DNA of 64,000 nt from Bufo bufo (taxonomy: Eukaryota; Chordata; Amphibia; Anura; Bufonidae). Each line of letters opens with the position of its first letter. Position 1 is the stretch's first letter. Location: NCBI RefSeq assembly GCF_905171765.1, contig NC_053393.1:191297921-191361920 (forward strand), read 5' to 3'. Shown here one piece after another: positions 31,474 to 43,091 of the stretch. A program made the translations under genes and the position numbers. A model generated the notes under the pieces. It saw only the letters and a list, made by a program, of their open reading frames with translations, was not told the DNA's origin and searched no databases.

Positions 31474-32408
31474 CAGCTGTACTGCATTAGTCCCCTTATT
31501 CTTTCATTTTTGAAAGTCAGTCTTTAAGTAATTGAGCATCACTATAAATAAAAGCAGAGGAAAAATATACATAATACAAAATATAAATGGCAATGTTTCA
31601 CAGTAGAAGTGTTGTAATGACATGGTTGAATAAAATAGAAAATGGTACACTTACTGTTAGTAGCAAAGGAAGGGCAATATCAATCAATATTAAAGCCATT
31701 TAGAAAGCAGCTGTAGAAGAAAGATGCATCTTAATGTACAGTTTATTATCTCTTTAGTTAGTACATTATCCCACAAAGTTGTTTAAAATTACTTCTTTCT
31801 GAGGATCATTAAACAGTCTGCAAAATATTATACACTGCTTAAGAGACTCCATTTGTTAAGGATTGCCTTCTTGCTTCCAGTACGCTGCCACATCTGTTGA
31901 ATGCAAAATGATGCATCAAAATAGATTGTTAGAAATCACATTATGTGCAAGGTTCTACAATGTCCCTGGGTGTCAATATAAAATTAGTATGTGGATGTTG
32001 CTATGGTAATTAGATTTCAATTTGTTTACAGAAATTCCTGCATTATGGCCATACTCTGCATCATAAACAAACAATATTAGTAATGATCTCAGATTTGGAT
32101 GCCAGAATATAGATAGTCTAAGCCTTCAAAACTTGAAGTGCCGTAATAAGAGACAGTCATATGCAAGATACAGCCATGAGAATGCAATAGATTAATACCT
32201 GTTTTGATTTAATAAAGGGACCCAAACCTTTGCCATTGTCCTAGATACTACATCAAGATTATAAAGTGACAATGATCAGTCATGTTTTTATTTTTTATAT
32301 TTTTATTTATTTAGAGATGTGAAAATGAAAGAAGGATAAAAATAATAGAGGAGAAATGTTCTTCCATTTTGTGAAAGCACATTAGATAACATTGCATTCT
32401 ATTCGCAA
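31468..32408. other. No recognised feature
   Basis: About 940 AT-rich bases without a coding frame above background and without repeat structure I recognise. This is one of the few stretches that may be old single-copy intergenic DNA. Confidence 0.55.
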
Positions 32409-32479
32409 TAAAGGGAGTCTGTCACCAAACAAATCATTATTCAACCTGGGACAATGCCTTGTAAGGCTAGCTCAGCTGA

Positions 32480-32481
<2 letters not shown>
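32409..32481. mobile_element. MITE, left piece (GGGAGTCTGTCACCA type)
   Basis: Contains GGGAGTCTGTCACCA and ACAATGCCTTGTAAGGC. The second motif recurs inverted near 48350 (ACAAGGCATTGTGCC), and the piece ends in TGAAT, which is repeated at 47972. The rest of the element is at 47972-48370, beyond the L2. A similar terminus (GGGAATCTGTCACCA) begins another copy near 59190. Confidence 0.7.

Positions 32482-32512
<31 letters not shown>
32482..32512. repeat. (ATT)n tail of L2
   Basis: ATT repeats at the 3' end of the minus-strand L2, the usual tail of this LINE group. Confidence 0.9.
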
Positions 32513-33192
32513 AATATTATAGTGTCATTCATTCCATAGCGCTGTACATATGAAAAGGGGTATACATACATAATACAGACAATTGAACTAAGCATGAACA
32601 ACACGAGTTACAAACTGGTAAAGAAGTAGAGAGGGCCCTGCCCGTGAGGGCTTACAATCTACATGGTATGGGAGAAGAACACAGTAGGAGAGGGTAAAGT
32701 TGATCATGGCGGTATAGAGGCAGCAGGGTCACTGGTTGTAGGCTTGTCTAAAGAGGTGTGTTTTTAGATTTATTTTGAAGGATTCCACTGTAGGTGAGAG
32801 TCTGATATGTTGGGGTAGCGAGTTACAAAGTGTGGGGGATGCACGGGAGAAATCTTGGAGGCGATTGTGGGAAGATGTGATAAGAGGAGAGAAGAGAAGG
32901 AGGTCTTGTGAGGATCGGAGATTGCGTGTGGGGATGTATCGGGAAAGAAGCTCAGAGATGTAGGGAGGGGACAGGTTGTGGACAGCCTTGTATGTATTTC
33001 ATAGTATTTTGAACTGAATTCGCTGGGCAATGGGGAGCCAGTGAAGGTATTGGCAGAGGGGAGAGGCAGAGGAGTAACAGGGTGAGAGTTGGATTAGTCG
33101 GGCAGCAGAGTTGAAGATAGATTGGAGGGGTACGAGAGTGCTAGATGGAAGGCCACAGAGGAGGATGTTGCAGTAGTCTAGGCAGGAAATGA

Positions 33193-33800
33193 TTATGGCA
33201 TGTACAAGTATTTTTGCAGAGTCAAAGTTGTGGAAAGCACGTATGCGTGAGATTTTTTTAGTTGGAGGCAGCAGGTGGTGGAAAGGGCTTGGATGTGTGG
33301 TCGGAAGGAGAGGGCAGAATCCAAGGTCACTCCAAGGCAGTGGACTGGGTTAACTGTGGAGAGTGTGCAGCCATTGATCGTGATAGATATGTCTGTTGGG
33401 AGGGTTGAGAAAGATGGGGGAAAGATGATGAATTCTGTTTTATCCATGTTAAGTTTTAGAAAGCGAGAGCAGAAGGAGGATATGGAAGATAGGCATTGTG
33501 GGATTCTGGTAGTAAGGTGGTGATGTCTGGACCAGAGAGGTAGATTTGTGTGTTATCAGCATAAAAGAGATACTTAAAGCCATGGGACTCTATAAGCTGT
33601 CCCAGGCCAAAAGTGTCGATAGAGAAGAGCAGGGGTCCTAGGACAGAGCCTTGCAGGACAGTAACAGAGAGGGAATGAGACGAGGAGGTATTGTGAGACG
33701 CTAAATGTCCACTCTGTGAGGTATTATGTGATCGAGAAAAGGGCCAGGTCAGTGATGCCAAGAGATAAAAGAGTTTGCAACAGAAGGTAGTGGTCAACAG
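33193..33800 (-). pseudogene. L2 reverse transcriptase, C-terminal part
   Basis: The frame after the first catalytic block. It contains [13 protein letters not shown] (near 33640), then YADNTQIYL (near 33560), where the usual second Asp of YADD is Asn, then the KTEFIIFP and CLGVTLDS blocks (33193-33447) after a frameshift. It begins at the hAT junction 33800, where the next residues would follow the AFDTV block found at 47650. Confidence 0.88.
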
Positions 33801-34379
33801 TGGGGTTGAGCGAACCCGAACTGTAAAGTTCGGGTTCGTACCGAACTTTAGGATTTTTGGAACCCGGACCCGAACATTTCAGTAAAAGTTCGGGTTCGGT
33901 GTTCGGCGATTTCTTAGCGCTTTTTGAAAGGCTGCAGAGCAGCCAATCAACAAGCGTTTAACTGTGTGACCTTAGAAGCCATCACAGCCATGCCTACTAA
34001 TAGCATGGCTGTGATTGTCCAGTGCAGCATGTGACCCAGCCTCTATATAAGCTGGAGTCACGTAGCGCTGCACGTCACTCTGCTGTTACTAGTTTAGGGA
34101 GAGGATGCTGCTGGACTGGTGATTTCAGGGAGAGAATAGGACAGAAACTGTGATCAGAACTCCAATTTAACTCAGCGATCTACATAGATTTAGTTGTGTG
34201 AGTGCAGTGCACAATCTTTTTACCCTGCCCTGAGCCCAGTGACAGAAAAAAATAACTTTTATCCGTCTGTTAGTTAGGTGGGCGGTGGCGGCCATTTTAT
34301 GCAAGCTCAGTGCACCAGCACTGCATCTGAGCTTTTGTGACATTGAAATCCAAGCTTGAAATACTGCACTAATAATCTG

Positions 34380-35450
34380 GTTTAAAAAAAAACACTCTTT
34401 TTTTGGCAATATACAGCATCTGGTGCATTTGCAGGATTAGTTAGTGTGCAATTTAAGCTAGAAATATAGCCATAATTTTCTGGGTTTATACAAACACCCT
34501 TTTTTTTGCAAAATACACTATTTTACAGCCCTTGATGCATCTGCACGTGTGAAATTCAATCGTTATATACAGCTTTCATATTCTGTTATTTTAAAAAAAT
34601 ACTTAATATTGCAGCCCTTGCTGCATCTGTGATTGTTAAAAACAAATTTTAAAAAATGTAATAATTTTCTGGCTTTGAAAAAACACAAATTTTGGGCAGT
34701 ATCCAACATCTGGTGCCTTTGCAGGATTATTCAGTGTGCAATTTAAGCTAGAAATACAGCTATAATTTTCTTGGATTTTAAAAAAACACCCTTTTTTGCA
34801 AAATACACAATTTTACAGCCCTTGCAGCATCAGCACGTGTGAAATTCTAGGGTTATACTGCTGTCATACTCAGTTATTAAACAAACACCCGTTTTGGGCA
34901 AAAAACCTAATTTTGCATCCTTTGCTGCATATGTGAGATACACACTTTAGATACTGTGGTTATATTCAGTTATTTGAAAAACAGCCATTTTGTGCACAAA
35001 ACTTATATTCCGGCCTAGTCTGGAACAGGACGTTGGAGATAAACCCTTTAGATACTGTAGTTATATTCTTCTATTAATACACATTTTACAGCCCTTGCTG
35101 CATCCGAACGTGTGAAATTCAAGGTTTATATACTGCTGTCATATTCTGCTATTAAACAAACACCAATTTTGGGCCAAAAACCTAATTTTGCAGCCTTTGC
35201 TCATGTCATTGTGAGATACACACTTTAGATACTGTGGTTCTATTCAGATATCTGAAAAAACAACCATTTTGGGCAAAAAACTTAAATTCCGGCCTAGTCT
35301 GGATCAATACGTGTGAGATACACTCTTTAGATACTGTGGTTCTATTTAGTTATTTGAAAAACAGCCATTTGGGCAAAAAACTTTAATTGCGGCCTAGTCT
35401 GGATCAGGACGTGTGAGATACACCCTTTAGATACTGTGGTTCTATTCAGT
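34380..35450 (+). repeat. 5' tandem array of ~100-bp units in hAT copy B
   Basis: Same array as copy A: A-rich CACCC..TTTTGGGCAAAA phrases recur about every 100 bases (near 34381, 34496, 34591, 34675, 34777, 34877, 34973, 35152, 35247, 35355). GATACACNCTTTAGATACTG appears in the last units. Confidence 0.88.
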
Positions 35451-35455
35451 TCACA

Positions 35456-38400
35456 TTGTCTCCCAACCAGTCTCCTGCTGAAAGATCAGAGTTGGCCCCT
35501 GCAGCCAATGTCCATCAGTCTTTCACCTCACCCCCTTGCAAATCAGCCAAGCAGTCTGAGCCCCAAGTCATGCAGCAGTCTCTTCTGCTTTTTGATGACT
35601 CTTTTAGCAGGGTTTCCCAGGGCCATCCACCTATCCCTGCCCCAGAAGTGGAAGAGATTGACTGCACCAATGCCAAACCACTTATGTTTCAAGATGAGTA
35701 CATGGGAGGACCATCGCAGCACATCTCGGATGATGACGAAACACAGCTGCCAACTGCTGGGGCTTTCTAAAGTGTGCAGACTGACAAGGAAGGAAGGGGT
35801 GAAGACTGAGTGGAAGTTGATGTGGAGGACGATGAGGTCCTCGACCCCAAATTAAATCAAGGTCATGCAAGTGACCTATGTAGTTCGGAGGAAGATGCGG
35901 TGGTCGCACAGAGCATCCAGCACAGCAGAAGGGGGAGCAGGGTGCAAAAGCAGAGCGGCCGTCCCCTAGACAGTATGCGGGCTACTGCCCACCGCAGCAA
36001 GGGACCGAGCACACCAAAGCCAGCTCCAAGGAGTTCCCTGGCGTGGCAGTTCTTCAGACAATGTGCTGATGACAAGACACAAGTGGTTTGCACGCTGTGC
36101 AATCAGAGCCTGAAGCGAGACATAAAAGTTCTCAACCTGAGCACAACCTGCATGACCAGGCATTTAAGTGCAAAGCACAAGCTGCAGTGGAGTAGATACC
36201 TCAAAAACCAAGAAAGGTCTCTGTCTCCTTCTGCTTCCTCTTCTGCTGCAGTCTCGACCTCTTCATCCACATCTGGAGTGACAGTGCCAACTGCCACCCC
36301 GCTAACAGAGGATCTGCCAGCAACACCACCACCTGGGTCACCAAGCATCTCCACAATGTCCCACGGAAGCGTTCAGATCTCCATCTCCCAAACACTGGAG
36401 AGGAAGAGGAAGTACCCCCCTACCCACCCGCGATCCATACCCCTGAATGCCAGCATTTCTAAATTACTGGCCTTTGAAATGCTGTCATTCCATCTGGTGG
36501 AGACAGAGAGTTTTAAAGGCCTTATGGCGGTGGCTGTCTCACAGTACATCGTGCCCAGCCGCCACTACTTTTCCAGGCGAGCCATCTCTTCCCTGCACAA
36601 ACAAGTGGGGGACAAAATCAGGTGTGAACTGCGCAATGCCATCTGTGGCAACGTGCCCTTTACTACGGATACCTGGACCAGTAAGCATGGTCAGGGATGT
36701 TGTATCTCCATAACAGCACACTGGGTTAATGCAGTGGCAGCTGGGCCTGAGGCGGATAGCAGTTTGGCGCATGTCCTTCCACCACCGAGGATTGCAGGAC
36801 GCTTCAGTTTGCCTCCTGTTGCTTCCTCCTCCTACTCCGCTTCCTCATCCTCTACCGGCTCCCCATCCAGTCAGCGTAACACATTCACCAACCAACTTCA
36901 GCACAGACAGGGTTAAATGACAGCAGGCAGTTTTAAAACTTATCTGTTTGGGGGACAAACAACACACCGCGCAGGAGCTGTGGACGGGCCTTGAACAACA
37001 GACCGATGAGAGGTTGGTGCCAGTGAGCCTCAAGCCCGGCCTGGTGGTGTGCGATAATGGGCGAAATCTCGTAGCAGCTCTGGGATTAGCCGGTTTGATG
37101 CACATCCCTTGCCTGGCGCATGTGCTGAATTTGGTGGTGCAGAGATTCCTTAAAAATTACCCCAATATGTCAGAGCTGCTGCATAAAGTGCAGGCTGTCT
37201 GTGCGCGCTTTCGGCGTTCTCACCCTGCTGTTGCTTGTCTGTCAGGGCTGCAGCGTAACTTCGGCCTTCCCGCTCACCGCCTCATATGCGACGTGCCCAC
37301 TAGGTGGAACTCCACCTTGAACATGCTGACCAGATTGTGCGAGCAGCAGCAGGCGATAGTGGAGTTTCAGCTGCAGCACGCACGGGTGAGTCGATCGGGG
37401 GAACAGCACCACTTCACCACCAATGACTAAGCCTCCATGCGAGACCTGTGTTCCTTGTTGCGCTGTTTCGAGTACTCCACCAACATGGCCAGTGCCAAAA
37501 AGGCCGTTCTCAGCATAATTATCCCACTTCTATGCCTCCTTGAAAAAACGCTGCTGGCGATGATAGAAGAGGATGTGGCACAGGAGGAAGAGGATGAAGA
37601 GGGATCATTTCGTAGGGTTTCTGGCCAGTCATTCACAAGTGGCTCCGAGGGTGGGTTCCTGCACCCACAAACGCCAGGTACACAATTGTCCAGCCAGGGC
37701 ACAGTTCTGGAGGATGACGAGGTGGAGGATGAGGAGGATGAGGAAGAGGAGATGGAGGAGGAGAAACCTTGTTCACAGCAGGGTGGCAGCCAGACCAGCT
37801 CATGGCCATCACTGGTGCGTGGCTGGGGGGATACAGAGGACACAGACGATACACCTCCCACAGAGGACATCTTTTTGTTGCCTCTGGGCAGCCTGGCACA
37901 CATGAGCGATTACATGCTGCAGTGTCTCCGCAACGACCGCCGAGTTGCCCACATTCTAACTTGTGCTGATTACTGGGTGGCCAAGCTGCTGGATCCCGTT
38001 ACAAGGACAACGTACCGTTCTTAATTCCCTCACTGGAGCATGATCGTAACATGTGCGAGTACAAGCGCACATTAGTAGACGCGCTGCTGGTGGCATTCCC
38101 ATCTGACAGCGGGGGCACAGTGGAAGCACAAGGCAAAGGCAGAGGACAAGGAAGAGGTCACCAACGCAGCCGGGGCACCGCCAGCACCTCAAAAAGCAGG
38201 GTTAGCATGGCCGAAATGTGGAAAAGCTTTGTCAGCACGCCAAAACAACCAGCACTAACAGCTGATATGGAACGTCTTAGCAGGAGGCAGCATTTCACCA
38301 ACATGGTGGAGCAGTATGTGTGCACACACCTACACGTACTGAATGACGGGTCTGCCCCCTTCAACTTCTGGGTCTCCAAATTGGGCACATGGCCTGAGCT

Positions 38401-38524
38401 TGCCCTTTACGCCTTGGAGGTGCTGGCTGGCCCTGCAGCCAGTGTATTGACTGAACGTGTGTTTAGCACGACTGGAGAGGGTTATCACAGGTTATATTTC
38501 CCAATGTTTTGGGGTGTACCCTAA
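35456..38524 (+). pseudogene. hAT transposase, copy B
   Basis: The longest single frame (35810-36916) includes an intact BED finger (CTLCNQSL near 36095 with MTRHLSAKH near 36160) and TTDTWTSKHG (near 36665). CDNGRNL (near 37060), HIPCLAHVLNLVVQRF (near 37110), DVPTRWNST (near 37300) and an acidic Glu-rich region (37560-37770) follow in another frame, then the NFWVSKLGTWPELALYALEV block (38360-38420) and SVLTERVFS. The protein then runs into GYHRLYFP and stops at 38524, losing the TDKRSCLS part. Lesions are a missing N-terminus, stops at 35768, ~35806 and 37428, and shifts near 36920 and 38000. Copy A has the intact C-terminus, so the loss is a deletion. Confidence 0.9.
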
Positions 38525-39432
38525 TTTAACCGCCGCCGGAGGCAGTCTCAGGCAGAGTCACGCATCGGCGCGTCATCTCGCGAGACGCGAGATTTAGCTC
38601 AAAGCCGGCCTGCGCATAACGGGCCGGCAAAAGTTAGAGGGGTATTACATCACCAGCCTGCCAGCCAATGATCGTCGCTGGCAGGCTGGCGATTTTCAAA
38701 AAAACCAATCACAAGCCATATAACACCTTATATTTATAAATATAAGGTGTTAAATGGCTTCTGTGCTCCTCTGCTGGTCCTTTTGGTCGGTTGGTTCCAG
38801 CAGAGGAGCACACATCACTGTGAGTACACCCAACACCACACTTAGCCCCCAGATCACCGACCATCACCCCAATTAACCCCTTGATCTCCCCTGTCAATCA
38901 CCTAGTGAAAGGGAAAAAAGTGATCAGTGTAAACTGTCACTTTTTTTTTCCACTGGTATTGACTGTTAGGTTTTAGGATAGTTTAGGCCCCTTGGTTAGG
39001 TAGTTAGTGGTCGTTTAGCGCCCAGCCCACCGCACCGCAGTCACTGATTCGCTGATTAGCGTATCGCTAATCAGCATTTGTACTTTTATAGTATTTGTAA
39101 GTGATCATAACAGATCATAGTCAGATCTATAATAGTATTAGTGTCACCTTAGTTCGCCCTCCACTCAAAACGCGGTGTTTGACTGATCAGGCCTGATCGG
39201 TCGCCCACACGTGCGTTTACCCACACTCGCCCCGCCGCAGTGACAAAAAAATTATTATTTTTTGATCACTGCACAATCACTTTACAAGCGCTGCTTTGAT
39301 AAAAAAATCTGTTTTGATATTTTTTATCAATCGCAGTGGCCTCCGGTACTTCGCTAGCCTCCCATTTGTAAGACAGGCTTGCTTTTTTTCTTGGGTAGTC
39401 TTAGGGAATACCCCCTAAATTTTGTAGTCCAA

Positions 39433-42400
39433 ATGTCAAACAGGGGGTATTCTTCTGAAGAGGCCTACAGGCTTCTGACCCAGTCGGATGAGGAATGGGA
39501 ACCCTCATCTGACGAATCCAGCGGGTCAGAATATGAACCTGTAGAAAGCAGTGGCAGTCTGACCCAAAGTTCGGACGAGGAGGTTGAGGTCCCTGATAGC
39601 ACCAGGCGTACCCGGCCCCTTGTTGCTAGACCACGGGTTGCGCAGGTTCCGCTTCAAGGGCAGCAGAGTGGGGCTGGTGCTGTCGGATTACATGGTGAGG
39701 CATACACCAGCAGCGCAGCCCACCCTGGACCTAGTACCAGCACTGCCGTACAACATGGTGAAGTGGCGAGCACCAGAAGGGCAGTTGAAGCTGGTACGGT
39801 GGCACGTGCAATAGTTACCCCGTCGCAGCCACCGCACAGACAGGCCCGTAGAGCCCCTAGAGTCCCTGAGGTGCTGGCAAACCCTGATTGGCAGTCCCCA
39901 ACTTCAGCCGCACCTGTAGTTCCCCCTTTCACCGCCCAGTCTGGAGTTCGGGTTGAGACAGCTCAGATTGGTTCGGCACTGGGATTTTTTGAGCTGTTCT
40001 TGACTGTGGAGCTCTTGGACATAGTCGTGGCAGAAACAAATCGGTATGCCACTCAATTTATAGCTGCCATCCCGGGAAGCTATTATGCCCAGCCTTTCCG
40101 GTGGAAACCAGTCCAAGTTTCCGAATAAAAATTTTTTCTGGGCCTTCTCCTCAACATGGGTCTAACCAAAAAGCATGAATTGCGGTCATATTGGTCCACA
40201 AACCCAATTCATCACATGCCCATGTTCTCTGCTGTAGTGTTGAGCGCGAATATTCGAATTTTTTTCTCGAATATCGCAATTTCGAGATTTCGCGAATATT
40301 TAGAATATCGTTCTATATATTCGCGAAATCGAATATTCGTTTTTTTTCTTTTTTTTTTATTATATTTTTTTCTTTCCCACTTCCCTAAAGTTGTTCTTAC
40401 CTGTCCTTTGGATTCCTGGCTTCCTGGCTGCTCCAGTCAGTGGCGTTTTCAACTTACTGCTATATTCCATATTAGCTAAATTACAATCTATTCTATATGT
40501 GTATTTTACAAAATTTCGCAATAGTCGCAATTGCGATGCGAGTAATATAACACGAAATATTCGCATGAAGATTTCAACTTAGCACTGCTATACTCCATAT
40601 TCTAGCCTAATATGGAATATAGCTGTGCTAAGTTAGCACTGCTATATTCCATATTAGGCTAGAATATGGAGTATAGCAGTGCTAAGTTGAAATCTTCATG
40701 CGAATATTTCGTGTTATATTAGTCGCATCGCAATTTCGACTTTTTCAAATGTTCTTAATATTGCTCTAACTTCGTCTTTTAGAAATTTCGTAATATTGCT
40801 CTAACTTCGTCTCTTAGAATATTACGAATATTCTAAAAGACGAAGTTAGAGCAATATTACGAAATTTCGTAAAATACACATATAGATTGTAATTTAGCTA
40901 ATATAGTGCTATAATCCCTTTTTTTTCCTGTAATTTTTTTTTGCCTCTTCTGAACTTAAGTTTTGTAAAATATGTACACTATTAAAAAATATTACTATAG
41001 CAGTATATTAGCTTAAATACAATCTATGTGTATTTTACGAAATTTCGTAATATTGCTCTAACTTAGTCTCTTAGAATATTACGAATATTCTAAAAGACGA
41101 AGTTAGAGCAATATTAAGAACATTTGCAAAAGTCGAAATTGCGATGCGAGTAATATAACACGAAATAGTCGCATGAAGATTTCAACTTAGCACAGCTATA
41201 TTCCATATTCTAGCCTAATATGGAATATAGCAGTGCTAACTTAGCACAGCTATATTCCATATTACGCTAGAATATGGAATATAGCAGTGCTAAGTTTAAA
41301 TCTTCATGCGACTATTTCGTGTTATATTACTCGCATCGCAATTTCGACTTTTGCAAATGTTCTTAATATTGCTCTAACTTCGTCTTTTAGAATATTCGTG
41401 ATATTCTAAGAGACGAAGTTAGAGCAATATTACGAAATTTCGTAAAATACACATATTAGCCTAGCCATAGTCATTAGCATAGGAACGTTGCCTTATACTA
41501 TCAAGATAAATTTTCGCAATATGCGAAAAAATAATTTTGCGATAATTGGAATAATTGCGAATATTCGATTTCGACGAATATAACACGAATATTCATGCGA
41601 ATATTCGCGAAATATCGCGAAATCGAATATGGCACCTCCCGCTCATCACTACTCTGCTGCTATGTCCAGGGCACGATTTGAGGCCATCCTGCGTTTCCTG
41701 CACTTTAGCGACAACACCACCTCCCGTCCCAGAGGCCACCCAGCTTTTGACCGGCTCCACAAAATTCGGCCCCTCATAGACCACTTCAACAACAAATTGC
41801 CCTGAGCAAAACATCTGCGTATACAAGTCCCATATACATTTTACCGGGGCGCCTTGGCTTCAAACAATACATCCCAAGCAAGCGCGCCCGGTATGGGGTT
41901 AAATTGTATAAGCTCTGTGAAAGAACCACAGGCTATACCCACAAATTTCGGATCTATGAGGGTAAAGATCAGACCCTGAAGCCGGTCGGTTGCCCTGACT
42001 ACCTGGGGTTCAGTGGGAAGACAGTCTGGGACTTGGTGTCACCCTTATTTGGCAAGGGGTACCATCTTTATGTGGACAATTTTTACACAAGTGTGCCCCT
42101 CTTCAAGCATTTGTTCCTAGAACAGATTGGCTGCTGTGGCACCGCGCGACCTAGTCGCCGGGGGTTCCCCCAACGGCTCGTTACCACCCGTCTTGCAAGG
42201 GGGGGAGAGGGCTGCCTTGTGTAACGAAAAAACTGCTCGCGGTGAAATGGAGAGACAAGCGTGACATTTACATGCTCTCCTCCATTCACGCAGACACGAC
42301 AATACAAATAGAACGGGCAACCAGTGTCATTGAAAAGCCCCTCTCAGTCCACGACTATAATGCGCTCATGGGAGGGGTGGACTTCAATGACCAGATGTTG

Positions 42401-42799
42401 GCTCCTTATTTAGTTTCCCGACGCACCAGACGCTGGTATAAGAAGGTGTCTGTATATTTGATTCAATTGGCTGCATATAATAGTTTTATTCTCTACAGTA
42501 AGGCTGGAAGAACAGGATCCTTCCTCAAATTTCAGGAAGAGATCATCGAGAACCTCCTGTATCCAGGAGGTTCCGTGGCCCCATCCACCAGTGTAGTGAG
42601 CCGTCTACACGAGCAACATTTCCCCAATGTCGTTACTGGTACCTCAACCCAACCGTCACCCCTAAAAAGATGTTGTGTCTGTAGCAGGAGTGGAATAAAG
42701 CGTGACACCCACTATTTCTGTCCTGACTGCCCTGACCACCCTGCCCTATGCTTAGGGGAGTGTTTCCGGAAGTACCACACACAGGTACACTTAGCATAG
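39433..42799 (+). pseudogene. piggyBac transposase (PGBD4-like), split by a MITE
   Basis: Start ATG 39433 (MSNRGYSSEEAYRLL) opens an acidic N-terminus. A TAA at 40126-40128 interrupts the same frame, which goes on with GLLLNMGLTKKHELRSYW to 40234. After the MITE (40235-41651) it resumes with RFLHFSDNT (near 41690). The first catalytic Asp is lost, reading VYKS where VDES is expected (near 41818). The YVDNFYTS (near 42075) and GGVDFNDQMLAPYL (near 42375) Asp blocks remain. A C-terminal Cys-rich zinc domain (CCVCSRSG, CPDCPDHPALC) ends at TAG 42797-42799. Frameshifts occur near 41835, 41900 and 42230, the last an extra A in an A run. Inactive. Confidence 0.92.
40235..41651. mobile_element. Fold-back MITE with hAT-like ends, 1417 bp
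   Basis: Perfect 8-bp duplication CTCTGCTG (40227-40234 and 41652-41659) inside the piggyBac frame. Ends TAGTGTTGAGCG and, inverted, TAGTGATGAGCG match the TAGNGTTGAGCG termini of hAT family 1. The interior is AT-rich with dense CGAATATTCG motifs and nested palindromes: one centred near 40632 (40566-40698), a second near 41241 (41176-41306), and GACGAAGTTAGAGCAATATT blocks in both orientations. No coding capacity. Confidence 0.9.
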
Positions 42800-42839
42800 G
42801 GATTGCATCTCACAGGACAGGCACACAGGGCTATTAGGG

Positions 42840-42972
42840 CCCTTTCACTCACAGCTGCTGCAAACCTCTCCTTTCACCTGGGACAAAGTGCATAATGTAC
42901 TTCGCCACATCTTTGGGCGATTTGCGCTTTGCACATTGTCCCATGGGGAAGGAGAGGTTTGTCCTATAAAGG
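42840..42972. repeat. Small hairpin after the piggyBac stop
   Basis: GCAAACCTCTCCTTTC..TGGGACAAAGTGC and GCACATTGTCCCATGGGGAAG..GAGAGGTTTG are inverted around 42908. A 3' stem of unknown role. Confidence 0.65.
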
Positions 42973-43091
42973 TAAAAAAAAAAAAAATAAATCATCGGTA
43001 AGCAAAAAAGTTAACGTTCTGTTCAAAAAGTTAAATAAAGTTTATATGTTCTGTTCAAATGTTATTATAAAGTTAATAAATTTATTGCGTT

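Noticed and set aside
39433..40128. piggyBac N-terminal frame as a separate host protein
   Set aside because: The same frame continues past the TAA with piggyBac domain sequence, so it is the first part of a broken transposase.
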